From assembly GCF_002079305.1 (NCBI RefSeq), contig NZ_CP015039.1, positions 558,001 through 622,000 on the forward strand: a DNA stretch of 64,000 bases, written 5' to 3'. This document shows, in pieces, positions 8,202 through 16,083 of the stretch; position 1 is the stretch's first letter, and the number at the start of each line of letters is the position of its first letter. A program made the translations under genes and the position numbers. This DNA is from Rhodovulum sp. P5 (GTDB taxonomy: Bacteria > Pseudomonadota > Alphaproteobacteria > Rhodobacterales > Rhodobacteraceae). A model generated the notes under the pieces. The model did not search any database. It was not told the DNA's origin and was given only the letters and a program-made list of their open reading frames with translations.

Positions 8202-9377
8202 TCAAACGGTGATGACGGGTGGGGTCGGCTGCGGAGGCGGTGGCATGCCGCCGGGAAAGGCGTGGTGCCAGATTCCCTTGACTGCGTGCAATATGGGTTC
8301 CCCACCCATCAGGATCGCACTGGTGAGAAGTGCGCCACCTGTAGCACTCGCCACCCCAACGATGATCTGTTGGGCCATCGTATCGTTTGCATTGGCGAGC
8401 GCAGTTTCCAAAGCACGTATCTGGCGTTCCAGAAAGGCGATCTTTTCTTCCAGCGCGGCAATCGTCGCGTTGCGCTGTTCAACGGCGCCGTCAAGCGCAT
8501 TTGCATCGGCAACAAGCTCTCCGATCCGCTGGAAAGCCAGACCTAGGACGCGCAAGGCTTCCATCTCGGGCGGCAGTTGGTTCGGGCGACCCGCGGCCTC
8601 CATGTAGGTCTCGATGGCCAGATCGATCTGCGCTGCCGAAAACTCCGCCGAGGCGATGGCTTGCGGTCCAAGCTGGACAAGCAGCGACACTTGATCCCTG
8701 AACCGGCTGAGGTCACGAGCAGATGTTTGCTCGATAGCTTCGGCGGGTTCCATAGGTTCCGCACCTTCATACTCCGGCAGGGAATTCGCCTCTTCGCTGG
8801 TTTCGCCCTTTTCCGCTTGTTTCCAATCGGACCAGTCTTCCGGGCGGTGCAACCCCTCGGGCAGGATGGTACTCATATCACCTAGCATCGTGTTGACCTG
8901 ATCTTGTGTCAGGCCTTGCGCCATGGACAAATCCGTCCGAACAATAAATGGTATGACGGTTAGGCGCTTCGGATCTTCACGTGAGCGGACATCTGCTTTA
9001 GCCAAATTCGCTTTGTCGAGCTTCGCGCCGTGTAAACGCGCACCCCTTAGATCCACCCATCCTAAGTCTGCTCCAGAAAGGTCTGCTTGCTCAAGGTCAG
9101 CGCTCATCAGGCACGCTCGTCCGAGTTTTGCACCCCTAAGGTCTGCCTTGGTCAAGGTCGCTTCTGTTAGGTCAGCTTCCATTAGGTCAGCTGACACAAG
9201 TCTTGCATCAGTCATATCAGCCTTCCATAAAGTCGTTTTTTGAAGATTGGCACCATTCAACACAGCCCCAGCCAGGTCCTCATTCCTAAGGTCTGCATCA
9301 AAACCTTCTGAGCGCCTCCGCCTATTCCACGCCTCTACGCCGTCGAGCAGCCATTTTACATGTTGCGGGTTACCCAT
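8202..9377 (-). CDS. Pentapeptide-repeat protein with coiled coil and C-terminal membrane segment
   Basis: A 391-residue protein. Residues about 28-130 are a run of A(D/N)LXX pentapeptides (DLRNEDLAGAVLNGANL, then ADLTEATLTKADL), expected to form a right-handed beta-helix. An acidic linker follows, then an alpha-helical region. A coiled coil lies at about 300-345 (VEQRNATIAALEEKIAFLER), and a membrane segment (IIVGVASATGGALLTSAIL) precedes a proline-rich tail. ATG 9377 is chosen because AAGGAGG is seven bases upstream; ATG 9383 would touch it. Base composition over the repeats is visibly less GC-rich than in the neighbours. Function unknown; a membrane-tethered scaffold is possible. Confidence 0.85.
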   Translation of the reverse strand: MGNPQHVKWLLDGVEAWNRRRRSEGFDADLRNEDLAGAVLNGANLQKTTLWKADMTDARLVSADLMEADLTEATLTKADLRGAKLGRACLMSADLEQADLSGADLGWVDLRGARLHGAKLDKANLAKADVRSREDPKRLTVIPFIVRTDLSMAQGLTQDQVNTMLGDMSTILPEGLHRPEDWSDWKQAEKGETSEEANSLPEYEGAEPMEPAEAIEQTSARDLSRFRDQVSLLVQLGPQAIASAEFSAAQIDLAIETYMEAAGRPNQLPPEMEALRVLGLAFQRIGELVADANALDGAVEQRNATIAALEEKIAFLERQIRALETALANANDTMAQQIIVGVASATGGALLTSAILMGGEPILHAVKGIWHHAFPGGMPPPPQPTPPVITV

Positions 9378-9524
9378 CGCCATCCCTCCTTGACCCTTGC
9401 ATGCAGGTTAGGGGCAGCCGGCGCGGCGGTAAACTCGACAGACCGCCCCGGGGACGTACCGTCTTGGCCCCGCCGCAGAATGCAGGCAGGATCACCCCAC
9501 AGGGATCAGCAAACGGAGGCCCCC

Positions 9525-9893
9525 ATGACGCTGGAAGAGATTGCCGCGGAGCTTGTTGCAGGCGTGAAGGAGAACCGGGCGAAGGAAAATCTGGAGACGC
9601 TCTATGCGCCCGACGCGGTCTCGGTCGAACCGATCGACATGGGCCAGGGGCGGGAGGCTGAGGGGCTGGACGCGATCCGGGCCAAGCATGACTGGTGGGA
9701 AGGCGCGATGGAGATGCTGGAGGCCAGCCATGACGGGCCGTTCCTGCATGCCCCCGACCGGTTTGCCGTCTACTACAAGATGAAGACGAAGGAGATCGCC
9801 ACCGGCAAGGAGCACGCGATGAGCGAGGTGGGTCTTTACACCGTCGCGGACGGCAAGATCGTGCGGGAGGAGTTCTTCTACTCCGCCGACTGA
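9525..9893 (+). CDS. SnoaL/NTF2-like domain protein
   Basis: A 122-residue small cytosolic protein of the NTF2-like superfamily (MTLEEIAAELVAGVKENRAK, DAVSVEPID, ending in GKIVREEFFY). The fold forms a cone-shaped pocket used by hydroxysteroid isomerase-like and polyketide cyclase-like enzymes and by some binding proteins. No catalytic set is recognisable here, so the substrate is unknown. GGAGG sits five bases before the ATG. The gene stands alone, facing the hydrogenase operon and divergent from the pentapeptide gene. Confidence 0.8.
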   Translation: MTLEEIAAELVAGVKENRAKENLETLYAPDAVSVEPIDMGQGREAEGLDAIRAKHDWWEGAMEMLEASHDGPFLHAPDRFAVYYKMKTKEIATGKEHAMSEVGLYTVADGKIVREEFFYSAD

Positions 9894-9987
9894 CCGCCCC
9901 GCGGACGAAGGTGTCGGGCGCATCCTGAACCGATATCGCCAAGGCGCCGGGCATCGCGGCCCGGCCCCCTGCCCTATGGGGCTGCGC

Positions 9988-11238
9988 TCAGTCCTCCGCG
10001 CCCTCCAGATGGTCGGCGATGATCTCCACAAGGCTGCCCAGCTTGCCCTGCCAGTTCAGCGCGGTCTTGCTTTCGTCCATCGTCAACCGGCAGTTCGAAC
10101 AGGACGAGACCAGCATGTCGGCCCCGGTCGCCTCGGTCTGGGCGGTCTTGATGCGGAACACCTTGTGGCGCAACTCCGCCGCGCGGCCGATGGCCTGCAC
10201 GCCGCCGCCGCCCCCGCAGCACCAGTTGTAATTGCCGGTCGGCGTCATTTCCCGGAAGTCTTCCGCGAAATCCTCCAGCAGATAGCGCGCATCGTCGGCC
10301 GCACCGCCGCGGCGGGAAATCTGGCAGGGGTCGTGATAGGTCATCGAGGTCTTAAACGGCGTCAGCTTCAGCTTACCGGCGCGCTTCAGGTCCGCCATGT
10401 ATTCGGTGATATGGCGCACCTCGAACGGCAGGGGGCGGCCGATGGTGTTGGCGCCCGCCCAGCGCAGCACGCCATAGGCATGGCCGCATTCGGGGATGAT
10501 CAGCGTCTTGATGCCCAGTTCCTCTGCCGCCTCGACCAGCCGCATGGTCATCGTCTTCGTGATATCGCCCCGCCCGGCCAGATAGCCGAAATTCGTGGCC
10601 TCATAACCCTTGGTGGAAAACGTCCAGCTGATCCCCGCATGATTCAGGATCTTCGCCATGGCCGCCAGACTGTCGGGGTATTTCATCGCCTCGACCGAGG
10701 ACACGGTCAGCATGACCTCGGCGCCCGCCTTGTCGATCGGCATCTCGGTTTCGTTCTCGTCCTCCAGCCACTCCACCCGGTCGCGCAGCTTTTCAGGCGT
10801 CAGGCCCAGGGGGCTGCCGTGATCTTTCGAGTTCTGCGCGGCCTGCATCAGGTCGGCCGGCCCCAGCCCCGCCGCGACGAAGGCCTGCCGCGCCTGCCCG
10901 ATGATCGAGGCGATATCGATCCCCATCGGGCAGATCGTGGTGCAGCGCCCGCACATGGTGCAACTGTCGAACAGCAGTTCTTCCCACTCGCTCAGATCCG
11001 CCTCGGTCAGCTTGGGCGTGAACAGCGACCACGGGAAACGGGCGTTGCGATGGGCCTTTGCCAGCGGGAACAGCTTGTAGGCGGGCGTGTGGCGGGGATC
11101 GCCCGTCGCCTCGTGGAAATGGCAGGCCTCGGCGCACAGCCCGCAATGCACGCAGGCGTCGAGAAAACTGACCAGATGGCCCTCCGTCTTCGAAAGGAAG
11201 ACGTCGGTTGCGGCCTTGACATCAACGGGGGCGTTCAT
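9988..11238 (-). CDS. isp2: Isp2-type heterodisulfide-reductase-like iron-sulfur subunit of hydrogenase
   Basis: A 416-residue cytosolic HdrD/DsrK-like protein. Two [4Fe-4S] ferredoxin motifs lie near the N-terminus (CVHCGLCAEACH, CTMCGRCTTICP). Two cysteine-rich CCG-type segments follow (PECGHAYGV, and DPCQIS ... WCCGGGGG ... SSCSNCRL), which bind a catalytic non-cubane Fe-S centre in heterodisulfide reductases. It is the last gene of the hydrogenase operon, three bases after hynL. In Isp-type hydrogenases Isp1 and Isp2 form the electron-transfer module between the periplasmic HynSL and the membrane or cytoplasm. The assignment rests on these motifs plus operon position; the physiological electron acceptor is not known from sequence. 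Confidence 0.88.
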   Translation of the reverse strand: MNAPVDVKAATDVFLSKTEGHLVSFLDACVHCGLCAEACHFHEATGDPRHTPAYKLFPLAKAHRNARFPWSLFTPKLTEADLSEWEELLFDSCTMCGRCTTICPMGIDIASIIGQARQAFVAAGLGPADLMQAAQNSKDHGSPLGLTPEKLRDRVEWLEDENETEMPIDKAGAEVMLTVSSVEAMKYPDSLAAMAKILNHAGISWTFSTKGYEATNFGYLAGRGDITKTMTMRLVEAAEELGIKTLIIPECGHAYGVLRWAGANTIGRPLPFEVRHITEYMADLKRAGKLKLTPFKTSMTYHDPCQISRRGGAADDARYLLEDFAEDFREMTPTGNYNWCCGGGGGVQAIGRAAELRHKVFRIKTAQTEATGADMLVSSCSNCRLTMDESKTALNWQGKLGSLVEIIADHLEGAED

Positions 11239-11241
11239 GGC

Positions 11242-12981
11242 TCAACTCACCTTGATCTGGACCAGCGGATCGCCGTCGGGGTCCACGACATGGACGGCAC
11301 AGGCGATGCACGGGTCGAAGGAATGGATGGTGCGCTGGATTTCCAGCGGCTGGTCCGGAACGGCCAGCTTGTGTCGGTCCATCAGCGCGGCCTCATAGGC
11401 GCCGGGCTTGCCTTCGACATCGCGCGGGCCGGCATTCCACGTGGACGGCACGACCGCCTGATAATTGTCGATGGTGCCGTTCTTGATCACCACCCAATGG
11501 GCCAGCGCGCCGCGCGGCGCCTCCATGAAGCCCACGCCCTTGGCCTCAGCCGGCCATGCGGACGGGTCCCACTTGGTTTCATTGTGGACCGACAGATCGC
11601 CTGCGCGGATATTGGCGATCAGCGCGTCGTACCAGACAGTCATCTGATCGGCGATGATCTTGCTTTCCAGCGTCCGCGCCGCCGTGCGCCCCATGGTCGA
11701 GAACATCGCCTCCAGCGGCAGGTCGAGCTGCGACAGCGCCTTGCCCGCCAGATCCTTGGTCGGCTCATGCCCCTTGGCGTACAGCATCAGAACGCGGGCC
11801 AGCGGGCCCACCTCCATCACGTTGCCCTTCCAGCGGGGGCTTTTCAGCCAGGAATAGTCCTTCTCGACATCGAGATGGCTGTAGGGCGGCTTCGGCCCGG
11901 TATAGTTGAGCTTGGTCTCCCCCTCCCACGGATGCAGGCCAGCGTCCTTGCCGCCCTTGTAGTCGTACCAGCTATGGGCGACGAATTCCTGCACCTCGTC
12001 CGGCGCGGTGATGTCGACGGGGTGGATGGTGGACAAGTCGCGGTTCAGGATCGCACCGGACGGGATCAGCCAGTCGGCCGGGTCCTCCTTGCCCGTCTCG
12101 GGGAAATCGCCATAGGTCAGGAAATTGCCGACCCCCTCCCCCCGGGCGAACCAGTCCTTGTAGAAAGACGCAATCGCCAGCGTGTCGGGCACATAGACCT
12201 GATCGACGAAGGCCTGCATGTCGCGGATGACCGAGCGGATCTGTTCCAGCCCCGTCATGTTCACCGCGGTGGCCGACAACGCCCCCTGCGCCTGAAGGCT
12301 GATCGGGGACGGCGCGCCGCCCACGAGGAAATTGGGATGCGGGTTCTTGCCGCCGAAGATCGTGTGGATCTGCACGACATTGCGCTGCCATTCCAGCGCC
12401 TCAAGGTAGTGGGCCAGCGCCATCAGGTTCGCCGCCGGCGGCAGCTTGTATTCGGGATGCCCCCAATAGCCATTGGCGAAAACGCCCAACTGCCCCTGTT
12501 CGACGAAGTTGCGCACCTTGGTCTGGATGTCGCTGAAATACCCCGCCGAGGATTTCGGCCAGGAGGAGATCGATTGCGCCAGCGCCGCGGTTTCCTTCGG
12601 GTCGGCGGACAGGGCAGAGACCACATCGACCCAGTCGAGCGCGTGCAGGTGATAGAAGTGCATCACATGGTCATGCACATATTGCGCGGCGACCATCAGG
12701 TTGCGGATCAACTGCGCATTGGGCGGGATCTCATAGTCCAGCGCATCCTCCACCGCGCGGACCGAGGCGATGCCATGGACCAGCGTGCACACCCCGCAGA
12801 TACGCTGGGCGAAAGCCCAGGCCTCGCGCGGGTCGCGGCCTTGCAGGATCACCTCGATCCCGCGGACCATGGTGCCCGAACTCCACGCGCCGGTGATGGT
12901 GCCGTCCGCGGCGGTCTCTGCCTCGATCCGCAGGTGACCTTCGATCCGGGTGATGGGGTCGACGACGAGTCTGTCATTCAT
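11242..12981 (-). CDS. hynL: [NiFe] hydrogenase large (catalytic) subunit
   Basis: A 579-residue catalytic subunit that splits or forms H2. The N-terminal nickel ligands are in RICGVC (C62, C65) and the C-terminal ones in DPCIAC (C558, C561). After H564 there is a 15-residue tail (VVDPDGDPLVQIKVS) of the type removed by the HupD endopeptidase after metal insertion, so this is a group 1 enzyme made as a precursor. It follows isp1 by 24 bases and precedes isp2. Placement in the Isp-type subgroup (often called group 1e) is inferred from the neighbours rather than from the subunit alone. Confidence 0.96.
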   Translation of the reverse strand: MNDRLVVDPITRIEGHLRIEAETAADGTITGAWSSGTMVRGIEVILQGRDPREAWAFAQRICGVCTLVHGIASVRAVEDALDYEIPPNAQLIRNLMVAAQYVHDHVMHFYHLHALDWVDVVSALSADPKETAALAQSISSWPKSSAGYFSDIQTKVRNFVEQGQLGVFANGYWGHPEYKLPPAANLMALAHYLEALEWQRNVVQIHTIFGGKNPHPNFLVGGAPSPISLQAQGALSATAVNMTGLEQIRSVIRDMQAFVDQVYVPDTLAIASFYKDWFARGEGVGNFLTYGDFPETGKEDPADWLIPSGAILNRDLSTIHPVDITAPDEVQEFVAHSWYDYKGGKDAGLHPWEGETKLNYTGPKPPYSHLDVEKDYSWLKSPRWKGNVMEVGPLARVLMLYAKGHEPTKDLAGKALSQLDLPLEAMFSTMGRTAARTLESKIIADQMTVWYDALIANIRAGDLSVHNETKWDPSAWPAEAKGVGFMEAPRGALAHWVVIKNGTIDNYQAVVPSTWNAGPRDVEGKPGAYEAALMDRHKLAVPDQPLEIQRTIHSFDPCIACAVHVVDPDGDPLVQIKVS

Positions 12982-13005
12982 GGGTCAGTCCCTTTCCCGC
13001 ACGGC

Positions 13006-13665
13006 TCAGATGGAAACGCCGCGACGGCGGTAGAAGATTCCCGTCTGGCCGCGGGTGATCCAGACCAGCACGGAATGGAAAAGCTTGCCGAAAGGCAGCC
13101 AGATCAGCATCGCGGCGACCGAGAGGATATGAAGGGCCAGAAGCGTGTCGTAGCGGACGAACAAGTGCGATTGCGCCATCAGCCCGGTCAGAACCGGCAG
13201 CATCGTCAGCAGCCAACTGACATAGTCGTCGATCCCGGACAAAAGCCGCAGCACCGGGCTGGCCACCCGCCGCACCAGCGCGGCGACCAGAGAGGCCAGC
13301 GTGATGACCGACACGACGGTGACGAAACCCGTCGGCAGGCCGGGCCATGCAAAGCCGAACAGCCCCTCCCACACAAGGATATGCTGGGTGAAGAAGAAGG
13401 CGATGATGAAAAGGCCGATATGGAACACATAGCCGTTCCAGACGGCAAAGCGCGGCGCAGCGCCAAGGCCCTTGGCAATCTTCATATGCGACACGATCCC
13501 GGCGGCGGCGGCCTGTATGCGCCAAGGTGCGCGCTCGCGGGGCTTGGACCGGTCGCGAAGGCGCGGCAGAAGCAGCAGCGCCACCAGGCGCCAGACGACA
13601 CCGGCCAGAAAGACCGCGATGGCCACGTTCATCGCCGGTCCGCGGGCGAAATCCAGAAGTGTCAT
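13006..13665 (-). CDS. isp1: Isp1-type membrane cytochrome b subunit of hydrogenase
   Basis: A 219-residue membrane protein resembling NarI/DsrM gamma subunits, with about five helices. Conserved histidines in GYVFHIGLF, FFTQHILVW, QSHLFVRY and LLALHILSV are candidate haem b ligands. The ATG at 13665 overlaps the hynS stop (ATGA). This replaces the HupC/HyaC cytochrome b of ordinary uptake hydrogenases and would pass electrons between HynSL and quinone or Isp2. The long upstream extension of the frame is only a shadow of hynS. Confidence 0.88.
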   Translation of the reverse strand: MTLLDFARGPAMNVAIAVFLAGVVWRLVALLLLPRLRDRSKPRERAPWRIQAAAAGIVSHMKIAKGLGAAPRFAVWNGYVFHIGLFIIAFFFTQHILVWEGLFGFAWPGLPTGFVTVVSVITLASLVAALVRRVASPVLRLLSGIDDYVSWLLTMLPVLTGLMAQSHLFVRYDTLLALHILSVAAMLIWLPFGKLFHSVLVWITRGQTGIFYRRRGVSI

Positions 13666-14750
13666 TCCTGCGTCCCCTCTTTTGCCTTTTGAACCGACGC
13701 CTCGGCCGCGGCCTTGCGCTTGCGCGCCAGCACCGCGCTGGCCGTACCCGCCGCGGCGCCGGCAACCACGGCCGCGCCGCCGACCAGCGCGGGCTTGCCC
13801 ATCACCACCGCCGATAGCGGTTGATAGATCCCGCCCCTGTCCCAGAAATCGGGTTCGGAACAGCCAATGCAGCCATGCCCCGACTGGATCGGGAAGCTGG
13901 TGCCGCCGTTCCATTTCAGCGTTGCACAGGCGTTCCACGTCACCGGCCCCTTGCAACCCAGTTCATAAAGGCACCAGCCCTTTCGCGCACCCTCGTCATC
14001 GAAGGCCTTGGCGAACTTGCCCTGGTCGTAGAATGTCCGGCGGTAACAGCGGTCGTGGATGGAATCCCCGAAGAAGGCAAGCGGCCGGTTCAGATGGTCG
14101 AGGTCCGGCAGCTTTCCGAAGGTCACGAAATAGGCCACGGTCCCGGCGATGGCCTCTGGGATCGGGGGACAGCCGGGGATGTTGACCACGGGCTTGTCCT
14201 TGACGATGTCGGCAATGGCCTTGGCCCCGGTGGGGTTCGGGTCGGCCATCGGCAGGCCGCCATAAGCCGCGCAGGTCCCGACACCGATCACCGCCGCAGC
14301 ATCGGCGGCGAGGTCTTTCAGCGTGGCAAGGTTCGTCTTGCCCGCATTGGTCGAATAAGCGCCCTCCAGCCCCGTTGCGACGGAACCGTCCACGACCAGC
14401 ACGTATTTGCCCCTGTTTTCCTCTCGCGACGCCTCCAGCGCCGCTTCCGCCGGTGCGCCGGAGGCCGCCATCAGCGTCTCGTGATAGTCGAGCGAGATCA
14501 GATCGAAGATCAGGTCTTCCAGCGTGGGGCTGAAGGAGCGCGTCAGGCTTTCGGTGCAGCCGGTGCATTCCTGAAAGCTGAGCCAGATCACCGGCTGGCG
14601 GGGTTGTCCGGCCAAGGTTTCGGCCATCACGCGCGAGGCCGTCGGCGGCAGCGCCATCAGGCTGGCCAGCCACGCGGTATAGCGCAAGAGCGCCCGGCGC
14701 GAGATCCCGCGGCGGGCAAGCCCCTCGCCGATGGTTTCATGATGTGACAT
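13662..14750 (-). CDS. hynS: [NiFe] hydrogenase small subunit, Tat-exported
   Basis: A 362-residue Fe-S subunit. A twin-arginine signal (ISRRALLRYTAWLASLM) shows that the folded HynSL dimer is exported to the periplasm. Cluster ligands are visible: CTGC, VGTCAAYGG and IPGCPP for the proximal cluster; IHDRCYRR, GWCLYELGC and HGCIGCSEPDFWD for the distal and medial clusters. The C-terminus has a hydrophobic segment (ALVGGAAVVAGAAAGTASAV) that could anchor it in the membrane. GGAGGAG precedes the ATG. It overlaps hupH by 14 bases and isp1 by 4, so expression is probably coupled to both. Confidence 0.95.
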   Translation of the reverse strand: MSHHETIGEGLARRGISRRALLRYTAWLASLMALPPTASRVMAETLAGQPRQPVIWLSFQECTGCTESLTRSFSPTLEDLIFDLISLDYHETLMAASGAPAEAALEASREENRGKYVLVVDGSVATGLEGAYSTNAGKTNLATLKDLAADAAAVIGVGTCAAYGGLPMADPNPTGAKAIADIVKDKPVVNIPGCPPIPEAIAGTVAYFVTFGKLPDLDHLNRPLAFFGDSIHDRCYRRTFYDQGKFAKAFDDEGARKGWCLYELGCKGPVTWNACATLKWNGGTSFPIQSGHGCIGCSEPDFWDRGGIYQPLSAVVMGKPALVGGAAVVAGAAAGTASAVLARKRKAAAEASVQKAKEGTQE

Positions 14751-15129
14751 GGGTCTCCTCCCCCTCGGACAGGGCGTTCAGCGTGGCGGCCAGCCGCGCG
14801 GATGCGGCGGCGATGTCGGCCGGTGCGGCGGCCAACGCCTCTGGCACCGTGGCAATCTCAAGACGTTCGGTCAGCAGGCGGTCCCCCGCCCCCAGATGCC
14901 GCACCCACCAGAGCCCGGGATAGGCGGTTTCCGCCACTTCTGACCGGCCGCCGGACTGAATGGTGGCCGTCACCTCCCCCCGGCCAAGCGTCGCCTCAAG
15001 CCGTTCGCGGCCCTGGGGCGTGATCGGCAGACTGCGCAGGTCGATTGCGGCGGGTTCACCGGTAAGGGCAAGGTGGTCCAGATGCCGGGCGAGTTCGGCC
15101 AGAAGGCTGAGGACCACCGGGTCAGGCAT
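14737..15129 (-). CDS. hupH: HupH/HyaF-type hydrogenase accessory protein (short form)
   Basis: A 130-residue protein matching the C-terminal HupH domain: LGRGEVTATI, then ETAYPGLWWVRH and a following EIATVPEAL. This is the conserved core of HyaF/HupH proteins, needed for maturation of the small subunit or its Fe-S clusters. Full-length HupH is usually about twice this size, so this is a short version, as seen beside some Isp hydrogenases. It overlaps hupD by 8 bases and hynS by 14. The family call is good; the exact step is inferred from homologues. Confidence 0.82.
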   Translation of the reverse strand: MPDPVVLSLLAELARHLDHLALTGEPAAIDLRSLPITPQGRERLEATLGRGEVTATIQSGGRSEVAETAYPGLWWVRHLGAGDRLLTERLEIATVPEALAAAPADIAAASARLAATLNALSEGEETHVTS

Positions 15130-15604
15130 CGGTCAAACTCCATGTCCGGTGAAGGTGCATAACCGCATCGACGGCAAGGGGCACCGCCGCGGCGACCTCC
15201 GGTGTCGGCTCAAGCCCCCATTCCGTCGAAACGGGCTGAATGGCGACCAGCGCCCGGTGCGCGGGCAAGGCCCCCGTCAGGCGTGCGGCATCCAAGAGAT
15301 CGGCCAGTGCCACCTCATGTGCAGAGCGTTTGGTGCCGCGGAGCATCGCATCCATCGCGACGCCCTCAAACACACGCAACTCTCCGGGCGCAGCGCCCAT
15401 GTTGCAGGCATCGACAGCAATCAGCGCCGCGGCGGCAGCGACCTCGCCCAGCAGGGCAAGACCGATGGTGCCGCCATCGCATAAAAGAATGTCCGGGGGC
15501 AGGTCACGCGCCCGAACCGCGTCAAGCACATGCAGCCCGACCCCGTCATCGGACAGCAGGCTGTTGCCAACCCCCAGCACAAGCGTGGACCGTTCTCCCG
15601 ACAT
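15122..15604 (-). CDS. hupD: Hydrogenase maturation endopeptidase
   Basis: A 160-residue HupD/HyaD/HybD-family protease that trims the C-terminal tail of HynL once Ni is in place. It has the family signature LVLGVGNSLLSDDGVG near the N-terminus (the Asp binds metal), VDACNMGAAPG in the middle and a C-terminal AVDAVMHLH. The ATG at 15604 is taken as the start because it lies just before the beta-strand LVLGVGN; GGAGGGG is 12 bases upstream. It is the first gene of the operon, so maturation genes precede the structural genes here. Confidence 0.93.
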   Translation of the reverse strand: MSGERSTLVLGVGNSLLSDDGVGLHVLDAVRARDLPPDILLCDGGTIGLALLGEVAAAAALIAVDACNMGAAPGELRVFEGVAMDAMLRGTKRSAHEVALADLLDAARLTGALPAHRALVAIQPVSTEWGLEPTPEVAAAVPLAVDAVMHLHRTWSLTDA

Positions 15605-15669
15605 CGCTGTTGCGACCCCTCCCGTCGACAGCCTTACAGTCAGCATCCGCGCAGGTTGCCGCGCAAACC

Positions 15670-15683
15670 TTGATGCAGGTCAA
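15670..15683. promoter_or_regulatory. FNR/FnrL-type binding site between hupD and hypC
   Basis: TTGAT-GCAG-GTCAA matches the FNR consensus TTGAT-N4-ATCAA at nine of ten positions. It lies in the 134-base divergent region, with its centre about 62 bases before hypC and 72 bases before hupD. Oxygen control of the hydrogenase operon by FnrL is a natural inference. Confidence 0.65.
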
Positions 15684-15738
15684 GGACGGCGCGACTTGTG
15701 CCCGCACAGAAAATACCAGTTCCAGGGGGGAAGCTGGC

Positions 15739-15981
15739 ATGTGCATGGGGATTCCGATGCGTGTGGTGAAGGTCGACGGCCTGACCGCAAAGTGCGAGGC
15801 AAAGGGAATCTGCCGGGATGTCTCGCTCTGGATGCTTCAGCACGAGACCGTCGCGCCCGGGGACCACCTGCTGACCCATCTCGACAATGCCGTTCGAAAA
15901 ATCACGGAAGACGAGGCGCGGGAAACCTGGGCGCTGCTGGATCTTGTGCTAACCGCATCGGGCCCGGCCCAACCGGCTTAG
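15739..15981 (+). CDS. hypC: HypC/HupF-family hydrogenase maturation chaperone
   Basis: An 80-residue chaperone starting MCMGIPMRV. The N-terminal Cys2 and following Pro are the invariant HypC features, used to carry the Fe(CN)2CO unit from HypD and to hold the large-subunit precursor. A purine-rich AGGGGGGA precedes the ATG at a good distance. It is divergent from the hydrogenase operon and followed by a terminator. HypA, B, D, E and F are absent from this window, so they must be encoded elsewhere or beyond it. HupF is an equally acceptable name. Confidence 0.9.
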   Translation: MCMGIPMRVVKVDGLTAKCEAKGICRDVSLWMLQHETVAPGDHLLTHLDNAVRKITEDEARETWALLDLVLTASGPAQPA

Positions 15982-16024
15982 GCCCTGCGAAACGCCTGAC
16001 CCACTTGCCCCGCGGAAAAGAAAA

Positions 16025-16053
16025 GCCCCGCCAAGGCAGATGCCTGGCGGGGC
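16025..16053. terminator. Intrinsic terminator between hypC and Bax-inhibitor gene
   Basis: The stem GCCCCGCC(A)AGGCA / TGCCTGGCGGGGC has a single bulged A. It is preceded on the plus strand by AAAAGAAAAG, which gives a U-rich tail for the leftward transcript. It probably ends the Bax-inhibitor gene and may also stop hypC transcripts. Confidence 0.8.
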
Positions 16054-16083
16054 CGGTCTTGCGTCAGGTCGCTGTAAGAGCGA

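Noticed and set aside
9976..13692. Plus-strand open frame of over 1,200 codons antisense to the hydrogenase genes
   Set aside because: It lies opposite four genes with complete metal-binding motifs, is rich in Arg, His and Gln, has no recognisable domain and arises from the high GC content of the DNA.
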